Source: Anaeromyxobacter sp. PSR-1
GTDB lineage: Bacteria; Myxococcota; Myxococcia; Myxococcales; Anaeromyxobacteraceae
Assembly (NCBI RefSeq): GCF_000964525.1
Contig: NZ_BAZG01000003.1
Location: forward strand, 1-64,000
Direction of reading: 5' to 3'
DNA length: 64,000 nt
The notes below the pieces were generated by a model. The model was given only the letters and a program-made list of their open reading frames with translations, was not told the origin of the DNA and made no database searches. Position numbers and translations under genes: made by a program. This document shows, piece after piece, positions 34,910 through 43,357 of this stretch; position 1 is the first letter of the stretch, and each line of letters opens with the position of its first letter.

Positions 34910-35341
34910 CGGCGCCCTCCCACCCCTGCGCCGTCGGCGCCCGGGCCCACCCCAGTGCACGTCATGTTTCGGGTATTCCTCGGTTGCGGCCGCCGCGTCC
35001 CCTGGCGGTCCTAGTTCTCTACGTCAAACCTGGCCCGATGACCAGTCCAGCTGAACCCCGTGCAGTGCAAACGTGACACCACGAGCGAAGAACTCAACGG
35101 AGAGCACGGCTCCCGTACTCAAGCACTCTGATGAACGGGTCGGCAGGTACGCGCCTGTCACGACACTCAGCGGAAGCGCAGCCGTACGCTTCGTCCGCAT
35201 CCCAAATCCGGCACATTCCGGAGCGCGGCCCCTCCTCTTGACGGCCTGCGCGCTTCCCTCTACGTTGCGCCGTATTGTCCGCCGAGAATGGGCGGCGGCG
35301 CACACGGCCGCCTGCATAGAGCGGCGAGCGCCCACAAAGTG
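34910..35341. other. Non-coding junction to the A/T-richer polysaccharide island
   Basis: About 430 bases between the WecA-type gene and the flippase gene, which diverge. GC content visibly drops within the stretch. I see a plausible promoter for the flippase operon at 35238-35266 and otherwise no gene, repeat or RNA. The short open frames on either strand lack ribosome sites and protein-like composition. Confidence 0.6.
35238..35266 (+). promoter_or_regulatory. Candidate sigma-70 promoter for the wzx operon
   Basis: TTGACG at 35238-35243 and TACGTT at 35261-35266 are separated by 17 bases. The -35 element matches the consensus at five of six positions and the -10 at three. The flippase ATG lies 75 bases further on. 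No other strong promoter is seen in the gap. Confidence 0.4.
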
Positions 35342-36733
35342 ATGGCCATTCTCCCCAGGTTGCGAAATGGCATTCGCACCGCGACGTCCGTCGGCGTTCT
35401 GGCTCTTAGCAGTGATACGGGCGCTCTCATCCTTGCAAATCTCGGCGCGACTATACTCGGGCTCGTCACGGGCATAGTCACAGCTCGGACCCTCGGCCCA
35501 GACGGTCGAGGGGATCTCGCGGTAGTGCTGTTTTGGCCCGCGCTTCTAACTAGCCTGCTGGACGCCGGCATTTCGGAAGCGCTCACCCTTAGGTCGGCAT
35601 CCAGCCATGCAAACGCACGATCGCTGATCGGCCCTGGCCTCGCGCTCTCGAGCGCGTTTAGCGCACTCGCCCTCGCAATCGGGTATCTCGCTCTTCCTCT
35701 GCTCCTTACACAAGAGCAGCAACGCATCCTGCCGCTTGCGAACGTCGGTCTGCTGTTTATTCCACTCTCGTTGCTCGCCAACGTGCCTCTGGGCCTCCTG
35801 CTTGGACGCCAGCGGTTTCGCGCCGTCGCACTCATCCGCATTCTTAACGTCCTCCTGTATCTGTTACTCTTGGCAGTACTGATAGGCACACGCCACGCGA
35901 GCGTGACGCCAATCGCCGTCAGCACGATCGCCATTCGCGCGTTTCCACTCATCGTCGGCATTCCGCTTGTGCTCATGGGGGGGCGCGGGCCCCTGCGGAG
36001 CACACTGCTAGCGCCAGGCCTCGCGTCCGATGCCGTTCGGCTTCAGCTCCCACGGGTAGCGTCAGTACTAGCGTCTTCGCAAGACCGCGCTCTCGCCAAC
36101 TGGACGCTGACGCAGGCCGGGATTGGGCTTTGGCAGGTAGTTTCCACCCTAACTGTCATCATGCCTCTCGGAGCCCAGGCGATTTCACAGCGTCTGCTTT
36201 CCCGACTGGCAGCGAAGGTGGAGGATCCCGAGGCACTCACACGGGCCGCCTATAGCCAAGGGCAGCTCGTGACGCTGGGAATGGCGGCGCTGGCCCTCCC
36301 GATGCTACCGGTTGCGATTCCCCTGCTCTTCGGCGCCTCTTTTTCGCCCGCGGTTGCGCCCGCAGCCATCACGATTATCGGCTCACTTGCTGCTGCATCC
36401 ACAGTCGTCCTGCAGTCCGCGGCCCGGTCGCAGCAGCGCATCGGTCCCTGCATCTGCTCTGAATTCGTCGGGATGGGAGCGATGGCGGGCGTCGCCTACG
36501 CCCTCGTCCCTCGTAGTGGCCTTGCCGGCCTTGCCGCGGCTTTCTCCCTAGGTCGGGTGTCCGCCTTTGCGGTGATGGCGTACGACCGGCGAACGCACAC
36601 GGGCGAAAGCATCACGTCTCTGTTGCCTTCTTCGCGGGCATACTGGGCGAGCCTTCGCCATCATTTACGCACAGCCCTAACTCATCCTCGCGACCAGCGA
36701 CGCACATCCACGGGGCCTTCGACGCACTCATGA
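35342..36733 (+). CDS. wzx: Wzx-type lipid-linked oligosaccharide flippase
   Basis: This 463-residue, very hydrophobic protein with about twelve to fourteen membrane helices has the MOP-type N-terminus ANLGATILGLVTGIVTARTLGPDGRGDLA, which is typical of polysaccharide flippases. It should turn undecaprenyl-linked repeat units across the inner membrane. The ATG at 35342 is directly preceded by an in-frame GTG; neither has a strong ribosome site. The C-terminal ~40 residues are basic. The stop overlaps the next gene (ATGA). First gene of the island. Confidence 0.82.
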   Translation: MAILPRLRNGIRTATSVGVLALSSDTGALILANLGATILGLVTGIVTARTLGPDGRGDLAVVLFWPALLTSLLDAGISEALTLRSASSHANARSLIGPGLALSSAFSALALAIGYLALPLLLTQEQQRILPLANVGLLFIPLSLLANVPLGLLLGRQRFRAVALIRILNVLLYLLLLAVLIGTRHASVTPIAVSTIAIRAFPLIVGIPLVLMGGRGPLRSTLLAPGLASDAVRLQLPRVASVLASSQDRALANWTLTQAGIGLWQVVSTLTVIMPLGAQAISQRLLSRLAAKVEDPEALTRAAYSQGQLVTLGMAALALPMLPVAIPLLFGASFSPAVAPAAITIIGSLAAASTVVLQSAARSQQRIGPCICSEFVGMGAMAGVAYALVPRSGLAGLAAAFSLGRVSAFAVMAYDRRTHTGESITSLLPSSRAYWASLRHHLRTALTHPRDQRRTSTGPSTHS

Positions 36734-38058
36734 GCCTCCTCTTCCTCGCGTTCGCCCTGACGCTATCAACGATTGCGATGATCTGGCGCTTTGGTGCCGG
36801 TCGCAGACTCTCGGTTGTGACGGTCACCTTCTGGACGCTATTCGCATTACACGGGGCTTCCGCCATCCCCTATGCTTTGGATCTACTTCACCGAGCAGAG
36901 TTTGCGCACACTCCCGTTCCGGAATCCTTTCCGCTCGTTATCGGGCTCTCATTTCTCTGTTATACCGCGGGAGCCCTTGCTGTCCCCGCCGTCCTTCGGC
37001 TCTCCGTCACGCGCGCCCAGAGCCAGTTCTTCGCCACGCCCACCGGTGCTGGTCGCTTGCGATTTGCGCTCTTCGCGATTCTCTCTGTTGCCGCAGTGCT
37101 CGTCGCGCTCCTCTATCTCTTCGGCGCCGGCGCGACGGGCCTGACACTGCTTCGCCCAGGGGCCGACGCCACACTCCTCCGCGAGCACCGAGCTGGTTTT
37201 AGCGAAGCCAACCCGTACACCTACGTCGCCGCCCTGGCAATGAACGCGGTTCTTCCCGTACTGATGCTCACCGCTCTAAACCGCGCGGCCGCAGTCACCT
37301 CCTGGAAGTGGAGATGGGTCGGCATCTCACTGTTTGTCGTCTTGTTGGCAATGTCCGCAGCGGGCCTGCACAAGGCCCCTATAGTCGTCGCCTTCCTCTA
37401 CGTTGTCATCAACTCGTACTACAGCGGCCATTTCCGCCGCGTATCACTACCCAAGACCGCTCTCGCTGGCGCGATCCTGGTCGTGGGCTTGGGGTCATTG
37501 GGATACTGCCTGACTTACGACATCGGCCCCATCGAGGCGCTTTCTTGGACTTTGCACCGTATCGCCGTTGCACCTCAGAACAGCCTAGAAGCCTTTCTGC
37601 AGGTGTACCCCAAGCGTGCGGAGTTCAATTACGGAACCGGAATTGGCCTCGTAGCCAGGCTCCTTGGCGATAACACGTACGTCAGTCCGCCCTTGCTCGT
37701 GGGTTCGCTTGTCACTGGGCGTTCAGACGTAAGCTTGAACGCCTTCTGGGCATCAGAGGCTTGGGCCGCCGCGGGTTACGTTGGCGTTATCGGCGCCTCA
37801 TTCTGCGTTGGGGCAGGTCTTGCGCTCGCAGATCGTGCGTGTCTGCGCTCCGCAAAGTCCGATACGTGCGTAGCTTTGTACGCGGTTTGGACTGTTTCGT
37901 CCGTTTCCATCGCGAGCGTGTCGATCCTGACAGTTCTTCTGAGCGGCGGCTTTGTGCTAGCCGCAGTCGTGGCGTCGCTACTCGGCTGGACTGCACGCCA
38001 CCGGCGACGTCGCATGCCGCTCCCTTCCGGATTCGGAGCAAAAGCGTGCCAGCTGTAA
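36730..38058 (+). CDS. Predicted O-antigen/capsule polymerase (Wzy-like)
   Basis: This 442-residue protein with about twelve membrane helices has a large loop near residues 280-330 (NSLEAFLQVYPKRAEFNYGTGIG), a layout seen in oligosaccharide repeat-unit polymerases. Wzy proteins have little conserved sequence, so the call rests on topology and position after wzx. It overlaps the flippase stop (ATGA) and the acyltransferase start by 13 bases. Polymerization would take place on the periplasmic face. Confidence 0.65.
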   Translation: MSLLFLAFALTLSTIAMIWRFGAGRRLSVVTVTFWTLFALHGASAIPYALDLLHRAEFAHTPVPESFPLVIGLSFLCYTAGALAVPAVLRLSVTRAQSQFFATPTGAGRLRFALFAILSVAAVLVALLYLFGAGATGLTLLRPGADATLLREHRAGFSEANPYTYVAALAMNAVLPVLMLTALNRAAAVTSWKWRWVGISLFVVLLAMSAAGLHKAPIVVAFLYVVINSYYSGHFRRVSLPKTALAGAILVVGLGSLGYCLTYDIGPIEALSWTLHRIAVAPQNSLEAFLQVYPKRAEFNYGTGIGLVARLLGDNTYVSPPLLVGSLVTGRSDVSLNAFWASEAWAAAGYVGVIGASFCVGAGLALADRACLRSAKSDTCVALYAVWTVSSVSIASVSILTVLLSGGFVLAAVVASLLGWTARHRRRRMPLPSGFGAKACQL

Positions 38059-39176
38059 CCCCGGCGCCCCGACGCCGCCTTCCTGATCTTGATGCTGTTC
38101 GCGGCTTTGCTGCGCTCAGCGTATTGTTCTACCACCTCTTCGCATGGGGCACGCGACCGGCTCAGTCCACTGGCCCTGCTCGCATGTTGGCGTCCCTTTT
38201 TCGTTGGGGATGGCTCGGGGTCGATGTCTTTTTTGTGCTCTCCGGTTTCCTGATCACGGGCCTGCTGCTTGAGGCCCGACAGCGCCCCGACTACTACAGC
38301 GATTTCTATGCGAAGCGGGCCTTCCGCATCCTGCCTCTTTATTATGCGTCAGTAGGCGTCGCGTGCCTGACCGTTGTGGCGCTGAACGCTCCTGTCGACT
38401 GGCGGGGTGTTTTCTTCTCCATCGGCTTTCTCGCCAACACCGGTTCCCTTCTATCCTTCACGTTGACCGAACCGTTTGGCGTGTATTGGTCACTCGCCGT
38501 TGAAGAGCATTTCTACCTCCTGTGGCCACTGCTGGTTCGCTCTCTTCCCGTCCGCTGGCTCTGGTTCGCCTGCGCAGGCCTTATCGTTGCCAGTCCCGCC
38601 TTGCGTTTTTGGTCTGCTCACAGCGGGGCGCCTTTCGATATTTACGGCTTCACCGCATTTCGGTTGGACGGCCTTGCTTTGGGCGCGATCTTCGCCTTGA
38701 TGAAGCATGAGCGCGTTTCGCGACGGATAACCGTTGGCGCAGTTGCCGCGCTGGCTGCAGCAGGGCTCACGTTGGGCGCGCTACTCTGGCGCGTCGGGGC
38801 CCTGAGCCGCACATCGGAATTGGGCGCTGCGCTTCAGTTCAGCAGCACCACCCTCTTCATCGGCGCCCTCTTCTTAGCCATTCGGTCTGTCGGTTCGCGC
38901 GCGCCCACGAACGTTGTTCGCGTATTGGGGTTTTTCGGAGATATCAGCTTTTTCGTGTATCTCAATCACCTAACCGCCATTCTTGCGTTCGATTACTTTT
39001 GGGCCCGCATGGGTTTGTCGCGAGGCTCGCTGGGCGCCGAGCTGGTTCGCGCCTTCACTGTAGTCGGCGTCGTCGTTGTGGCCGGGGTGCTTTCGCGGCG
39101 CTATTTTGAACTGCCGGTGCAGCGCCTTCGCCGCAATCTTGGCGCGCGTCTATTTGCGAAGTGTTCTCTGGAATAG
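38046..39176 (+). CDS. OafA/YrhL-type membrane acyltransferase
   Basis: A 376-residue acyltransferase-3 family protein with about ten helices. The catalytic landmarks are DAVRGFAALSVLFYH (active His), VDVFFVLSGFLITG and WSLAVEEHFYLLWP. Members transfer acetyl or other acyl groups to sugars at the inner membrane. The GTG start at 38046 (GGAG eight bases before) lies inside the end of the polymerase gene. It probably O-acylates the repeat unit built by the neighbouring transferases. Confidence 0.87.
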   Translation: MPAVTPAPRRRLPDLDAVRGFAALSVLFYHLFAWGTRPAQSTGPARMLASLFRWGWLGVDVFFVLSGFLITGLLLEARQRPDYYSDFYAKRAFRILPLYYASVGVACLTVVALNAPVDWRGVFFSIGFLANTGSLLSFTLTEPFGVYWSLAVEEHFYLLWPLLVRSLPVRWLWFACAGLIVASPALRFWSAHSGAPFDIYGFTAFRLDGLALGAIFALMKHERVSRRITVGAVAALAAAGLTLGALLWRVGALSRTSELGAALQFSSTTLFIGALFLAIRSVGSRAPTNVVRVLGFFGDISFFVYLNHLTAILAFDYFWARMGLSRGSLGAELVRAFTVVGVVVVAGVLSRRYFELPVQRLRRNLGARLFAKCSLE

Positions 39177-39179
39177 AAG

Positions 39180-40340
39180 ATGCGAGTCACACATGTCACG
39201 TGGTTGATGTCTCACCGAGGTGGCGGCATCCCGCCCGTCGTTCGCGCGTTCGTTCGCGAGCAGCGCCAGACAGGCGTGCACGCGCTTGTTGTCAGTGCGC
39301 GCGATCCGACTGTTAACAGCTCCGGTGCGACTGGGAGCGCAAGCATCGAATTGCCAGCGTACGGCCCATTGGCATTCGGGTTCGCACCCGGAGTAATCGC
39401 CAAGCTGAAAGACGCGGATCTCGTACATTTGCACGGTCTCTTCACATGGCCGTCATTTGCCGTCGATGCCGCGCTTCGCCGCGGCGAGGCTCGGTTTCTC
39501 ATCTCGCCACATGGGATGCTCGAGCCCTGGGCTCTGGCTAGGTCTCAATGGAAGAAGGCACTCTTCCGTGGTCTCGTGGAGAACCGAAACCTTCGGCGCG
39601 CGGACGTGGTGCACGCTCTTTGCGAAGCCGAGGCGCGCAACATTCGGCGGCTTGGGCTCGCGCGCTCCGTTGCTGTTATCCCGAATGGAGTCGATGTTCC
39701 GGCTGTCGCCGACGAATCCGCCCGGGCTGGCTCGAGGCGAGCACTCGAGATTGACGGACGTGTGCTGCTCTTTCTCGGGCGCATTCACCCGAAGAAGGGC
39801 CTGATTCCACTCATTCGCGCCTGGTCCAAGGTCGCGCCCCGCCGCCGCGACTGGACACTGGTCGTCGCTGGTCCAGACCAGCTTGGGCATCGGGCCGAGG
39901 TCGAGGCGCTTGCATTCAGCCTTGGTGTTGCGAACCGCGTTCGGTTCCCTGGCCCGCTATACGGTGAGGCCAAGCAGGCGGCATTGAACGCGGCTGAGGC
40001 CTTCATCTTGCCGTCGTTCAGTGAGGGTTTTTCTATGGCCGTGCTTGAGGCGATGGCCGCTCGCTTGCCAGTGGTACTTACTCCTGAATGCAACTTCAAT
40101 GTCGAAGCCTTTGGCGCTGGCTGGGTCACGACCCCTGAACCGGATTCATTGGCTTCGACCTTGGACGCGATGATGGGTGCTTCGGCCTACGAGCTCCAGA
40201 CTATCGGCGAGCGGGGCAGGCGTGAGGTTGTGGCCAACTACAGCTGGGCACACGTGTCTGCGAAGATGGTGGAGCTTTATCGATGGATTGCTGGCGGGGG
40301 AACGCCGCCGGATTCCATTCTCTTCCGAGCCGGAGTGTAG
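39180..40340 (+). CDS. GT4-family glycosyltransferase
   Basis: A 386-residue GT-B enzyme with an N-terminal SHRGGGIPPVVRAF loop and a C-terminal nucleotide-sugar domain: VIPNGVDVP, FLGRIHPKKGL and SEGFSMAVLEAMAARLPVVLT (the EX7E motif). It is cytoplasmic or membrane-associated and adds one sugar to the lipid-linked unit; donor unknown. The ATG lies three bases after the acyltransferase stop. Confidence 0.9.
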   Translation: MRVTHVTWLMSHRGGGIPPVVRAFVREQRQTGVHALVVSARDPTVNSSGATGSASIELPAYGPLAFGFAPGVIAKLKDADLVHLHGLFTWPSFAVDAALRRGEARFLISPHGMLEPWALARSQWKKALFRGLVENRNLRRADVVHALCEAEARNIRRLGLARSVAVIPNGVDVPAVADESARAGSRRALEIDGRVLLFLGRIHPKKGLIPLIRAWSKVAPRRRDWTLVVAGPDQLGHRAEVEALAFSLGVANRVRFPGPLYGEAKQAALNAAEAFILPSFSEGFSMAVLEAMAARLPVVLTPECNFNVEAFGAGWVTTPEPDSLASTLDAMMGASAYELQTIGERGRREVVANYSWAHVSAKMVELYRWIAGGGTPPDSILFRAGV

Positions 40341-40363
40341 ATGTGGACGATACGAGGCGTCCG

Positions 40364-41449
40364 ATGAGGTCGTCAGGACGAGTCGTTTTGGTTCAGCCTG
40401 CGGTCCCCACATACAGAACGGCCATGTTTGTCGCCCTCACTGGCTTGCTACGGGGGCGCCTGCGTCTCATTGCATCCGGCGAGCCCTTGCTCCCTGAAAG
40501 CCAGGGTAACTCTCTCCCACTCGCTAGGGTTCGCACGTATCGACTTCCGGGCGGCTTGCTTTGGCAGGCCAAGATTATTTCGGCTGTCTGCAGTTCCGCG
40601 ACCCGCACCGTGGTTCTTCCTTGGAACACCCGTTATCTCAGTCATTGGATAGCGCTGCTGTTGGCGCGTGCTTTGGGGAAGGCGGCCCTTGTGTGGGGGC
40701 ACGGCTACTCCAAGAGTGAGAGCGCGTTTCGCCACAGTTTGCGGTCCTGGATGGCACGGCTTGCGAGCGGTGTCGTGTTCTACGATGACTGTACGGCTCA
40801 GCAGTGGCGTGCGCGGCACAGGGGACTAGCAGTGTTCGTATGTCGTAACGGCCTCGACCAGGTATCTATCGCTGCCGCACGCGCGGCGGCTTCCGTACCT
40901 TCCTCCAGAGAGCGGAAGCTCGTGTTGTTCTGCTCGCGGTTGTTTGCTGAGAACAGAACCGAGGAGGTGATCGATGCGTTGTGTGCATTGCCTGACGACG
41001 TGCGCCTCGGCATTATCGGCGATGGTCCTCATCGTGGGGCTTTGATGGAATACGCCAGGCGCGCTAACGTCGCTGACAGAGTTGAGTGGCACGGACCCGT
41101 CTACGACGAGGCGTGTCTTGCAGGCTTGTTCGGGGCCGCCCTCTGCACGGTCTATCCCGCCAATGGCGGTCTCTCGATCGTGCACGCGATGTCCTATGGG
41201 TGCCCTCCGCTCATCGGTGATGACCTTGGGAGGCATGGCCCAGAGGCCCGATTTGTTCGCGACGGGATCAACGGCTTGCTCTATCGGAGCCGCTCAGTTC
41301 CTCAACTCGCTGAGCTTATACGACATCTTTTGAAAGACCGTGAGCTGTGGGCCCGTCTGTCGCACGCTGCCCTCGCCACCGCGTCTGACCTCGACACTCG
41401 AAAGATGGCAGACAGCATGCTGGGCGCGATCTGCGCGGTCGAGGAGTAG
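40364..41449 (+). CDS. GT4-like glycosyltransferase
   Basis: This 361-residue protein has a divergent N-terminal domain (QPAVPTYRTAMFVAL) and a recognisable C-terminal GT-B half: VLFCSRLFAENRTEEVID, IIGDGPHRG, and PANGGLSIVHAMSYGCPPLIGDD, where the second Glu of the usual EX7E motif is not evident. Start ATG 40364, with GAGG in front; a GTG at 40343 is the alternative. Similar proteins are found in O-antigen loci. Sugar and linkage unknown. Confidence 0.82.
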   Translation: MRSSGRVVLVQPAVPTYRTAMFVALTGLLRGRLRLIASGEPLLPESQGNSLPLARVRTYRLPGGLLWQAKIISAVCSSATRTVVLPWNTRYLSHWIALLLARALGKAALVWGHGYSKSESAFRHSLRSWMARLASGVVFYDDCTAQQWRARHRGLAVFVCRNGLDQVSIAAARAAASVPSSRERKLVLFCSRLFAENRTEEVIDALCALPDDVRLGIIGDGPHRGALMEYARRANVADRVEWHGPVYDEACLAGLFGAALCTVYPANGGLSIVHAMSYGCPPLIGDDLGRHGPEARFVRDGINGLLYRSRSVPQLAELIRHLLKDRELWARLSHAALATASDLDTRKMADSMLGAICAVEE

Positions 41450-41456
41450 GAGCGTG

Positions 41457-42029
41457 ATGGATAACCGGCGATCATCAGTACGACTCGCGACGTTTGACAA
41501 CGCTTGGTACTCGACCGGGCGCAGCCTGCCCATTCGCGTTCTGTGGCTCCTGTTTAGCCGGTGGTTCTTTTTGACTTGGTTCCCTTGGCCGTCACGACTG
41601 AAGGTATCGCTCTTGCGCGCGTTTGGCGCGCAGGTCGGGGAGCGCGTGGTGATAAAGCCAAGAGTGAATATCAAGTACCCCTGGCTTCTCGCGATAGGGA
41701 ACGACGTTTGGATCGGCGAGGCGGCCTGGCTTGATTCCCTTGCAAAGGTCACCATTCTGAGCAACGCCTGTCTCTCGCAGGGCTGCATGATTGAGACCGG
41801 GAATCACAACTGGTCGCGCTCGACGTTTGACCTCGTTGTGCGTGAAGTCGTCATCGAGGAAGGCGCTTGGGCTGCGGTGAATTCTCTCCTGCTGCCGGGA
41901 AGTCGGCTCGCATCCCATGCCATCCTAGGGGCCGGTTCCGTGCTGTCCGGAGATACCGTTCCCTACGGCATCTACGTCGGCGTTCCAGCGAGAAAGGTGA
42001 AGGAGCGTCGTATCGAGGTTGCGGAATGA
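41457..42029 (+). CDS. Left-handed beta-helix (WcaF-like) acyltransferase
   Basis: This 190-residue protein has hexapeptide repeats in its second half (VVIKPRVNIKYPWLLAIGNDVWIGEAAWLD, VTILSNACLSQGCMI) and the family ending PARKVKERRI. WcaF-type enzymes O-acetylate polysaccharide precursors using acetyl-CoA in the cytoplasm. ATG 41457 is preceded by GGAG; the gene lies seven bases after the transferase stop and overlaps the next by four. Confidence 0.87.
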   Translation: MDNRRSSVRLATFDNAWYSTGRSLPIRVLWLLFSRWFFLTWFPWPSRLKVSLLRAFGAQVGERVVIKPRVNIKYPWLLAIGNDVWIGEAAWLDSLAKVTILSNACLSQGCMIETGNHNWSRSTFDLVVREVVIEEGAWAAVNSLLLPGSRLASHAILGAGSVLSGDTVPYGIYVGVPARKVKERRIEVAE

Positions 42030-43246
42030 AGGTCCTACTTTTGAATCAGTTCTTTCACCCGGATCTTTCAGCTACCTCGCAGATCGCGACCGACCTTGCT
42101 GAGGATCTCGTTACCGCTGGAATGAACGTAACGGCGCTCGCTGGACGCGGCAGCTACCTTGGCGGCCAACAACTCGCACAGCGATCCGTGCATCGTGGGG
42201 TGGAGATCGTACGTGCGTCCGCTACGTCGTTTGGCAAGCGCACGCTGTTCCATCGTGCCGCTGATTACGCGAGCTTCTATCTCGCGGCGACCGCGGCGCT
42301 CGCACGGCTTCCTCGGCACGACGTTGTTGTCGCGATGACGACGCCGCCGCTTATCGCTGCCACTGCCCTCGCTCTGAAGGGCGTTAAGCGAGCGCGCCTT
42401 GTGTATTGGGTGCAGGATCTTTACCCAGACGTTGCGGTCGCATTCGGAGCGCTGAAGCCTCGGGCGCTCGTGGCACGCCTCATGGCAGCCACGTCCCACG
42501 CAGTAATGGCGCGCGCTGACCGGATCGTGGTTCTCGGCGAGGCCATGGGCGCGCGCTGTATTGCTGGCGGTGCGCGCCCCACAGCCGTGTCTGTTATACC
42601 CAACTGGTCCGATGGCGATTCAGTTCGGCCTATTGAGCACTCAGGAAATCGACTGCGTAGCGAGCTCGCCCGCGGAGCGCGCACGCTCGTCATGTACTCA
42701 GGCAATATCGGCCAGGCCCACGACATTGTCACATTGCTCGATGCAGCGCGCAGATTGCACGGCCGTTCCGATATTGCGTTCATATTTGTTGGCGAGGGCG
42801 TTCAGCGCGCGCTTGTAGAGGCTGCCGCGCGAGAACTCCCGAATGTTCGGCTCGCGCCGTACCAGCCCAGGGAGCAACTTGCCGAATCGCTTTCGGCGGG
42901 TGACTTGCACCTCATCGGGCTTTCGCAAGAGGTGGAGGGCCTTATTGAGCCCTCCAAGCTCTACGGCATTATGGCTGTAGGTCGTCCCGCGCTATACGTT
43001 GGGCCCAAAGGTAGCGAGGTGGCCCGGACGATTCTTCGGCACGATTGCGGCCGCATCTTCGCGAACGGGGATTCGGAAGGCCTCGCGCTGGCGATCGGTG
43101 CCCTAGCAGACGCACCGGAAGAGCGACTCGCGCTCGGGCGGCGCGCTCGCGCTGCTCTCACTCAGCACTACACTCGCAGCGTTGCTACTGGAACGTTTAG
43201 GCAACTGCTAGAGACGTTGTGCGCGGACTCACCCAGGGTCGCTTAG
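42026..43246 (+). CDS. WbuB-like GT4 glycosyltransferase
   Basis: A 406-residue GT-B enzyme of the WbuB/WcaI type, with N-terminal LLNQFFHPDLSATSQIATDLAEDL, a middle YWVQDLYPDVAVAFG and C-terminal MYSGNIGQAHD and GLIEPSKLYGIMAVGRPALYVG. WbuB family members commonly add L-FucNAc or a similar sugar. ATG 42026 overlaps the acyltransferase stop. It is the last gene of the island; ~110 bases of non-coding sequence follow before the convergent dehydrogenase gene. Confidence 0.88.
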   Translation: MKVLLLNQFFHPDLSATSQIATDLAEDLVTAGMNVTALAGRGSYLGGQQLAQRSVHRGVEIVRASATSFGKRTLFHRAADYASFYLAATAALARLPRHDVVVAMTTPPLIAATALALKGVKRARLVYWVQDLYPDVAVAFGALKPRALVARLMAATSHAVMARADRIVVLGEAMGARCIAGGARPTAVSVIPNWSDGDSVRPIEHSGNRLRSELARGARTLVMYSGNIGQAHDIVTLLDAARRLHGRSDIAFIFVGEGVQRALVEAAARELPNVRLAPYQPREQLAESLSAGDLHLIGLSQEVEGLIEPSKLYGIMAVGRPALYVGPKGSEVARTILRHDCGRIFANGDSEGLALAIGALADAPEERLALGRRARAALTQHYTRSVATGTFRQLLETLCADSPRVA

Positions 43247-43357
43247 CGGTATCGCGCATCCAATTCCTGCTCGACGGGGACGTCGCTGAGCGGGATTCAG
43301 ATTTGATCGCCCCGCAGGCCCGCGCCAAGGCACCCCGGCCCGTCCGTTGCGGTATGC

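Larger units (their letters stand above)
35342..43246 (+). other. A/T-richer polysaccharide gene island
   Basis: Seven plus-strand genes in tight order have clearly lower GC (about 55-57 % in lines I counted at 36841 and 42061) and many A/T-ending codons, against over 70 % on both sides. The content is wzx, a wzy-like gene, two acyltransferases and three glycosyltransferases, the variable core expected of an O-antigen/capsule locus gained by transfer. The left edge is the WecA-type gene and the right edge the first of two near-identical dehydrogenases. Confidence 0.75.

Noticed and set aside
35073-35342. Small plus-strand open frame before wzx
   Set aside because: No ribosome site, no recognisable protein composition, and it covers the candidate promoter.
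43247-43357. Gene or terminator between the island and dehydrogenase copy 1
   Set aside because: No convincing hairpin with T-run and no open frame with a start signal were found; it is left as plain non-coding sequence.
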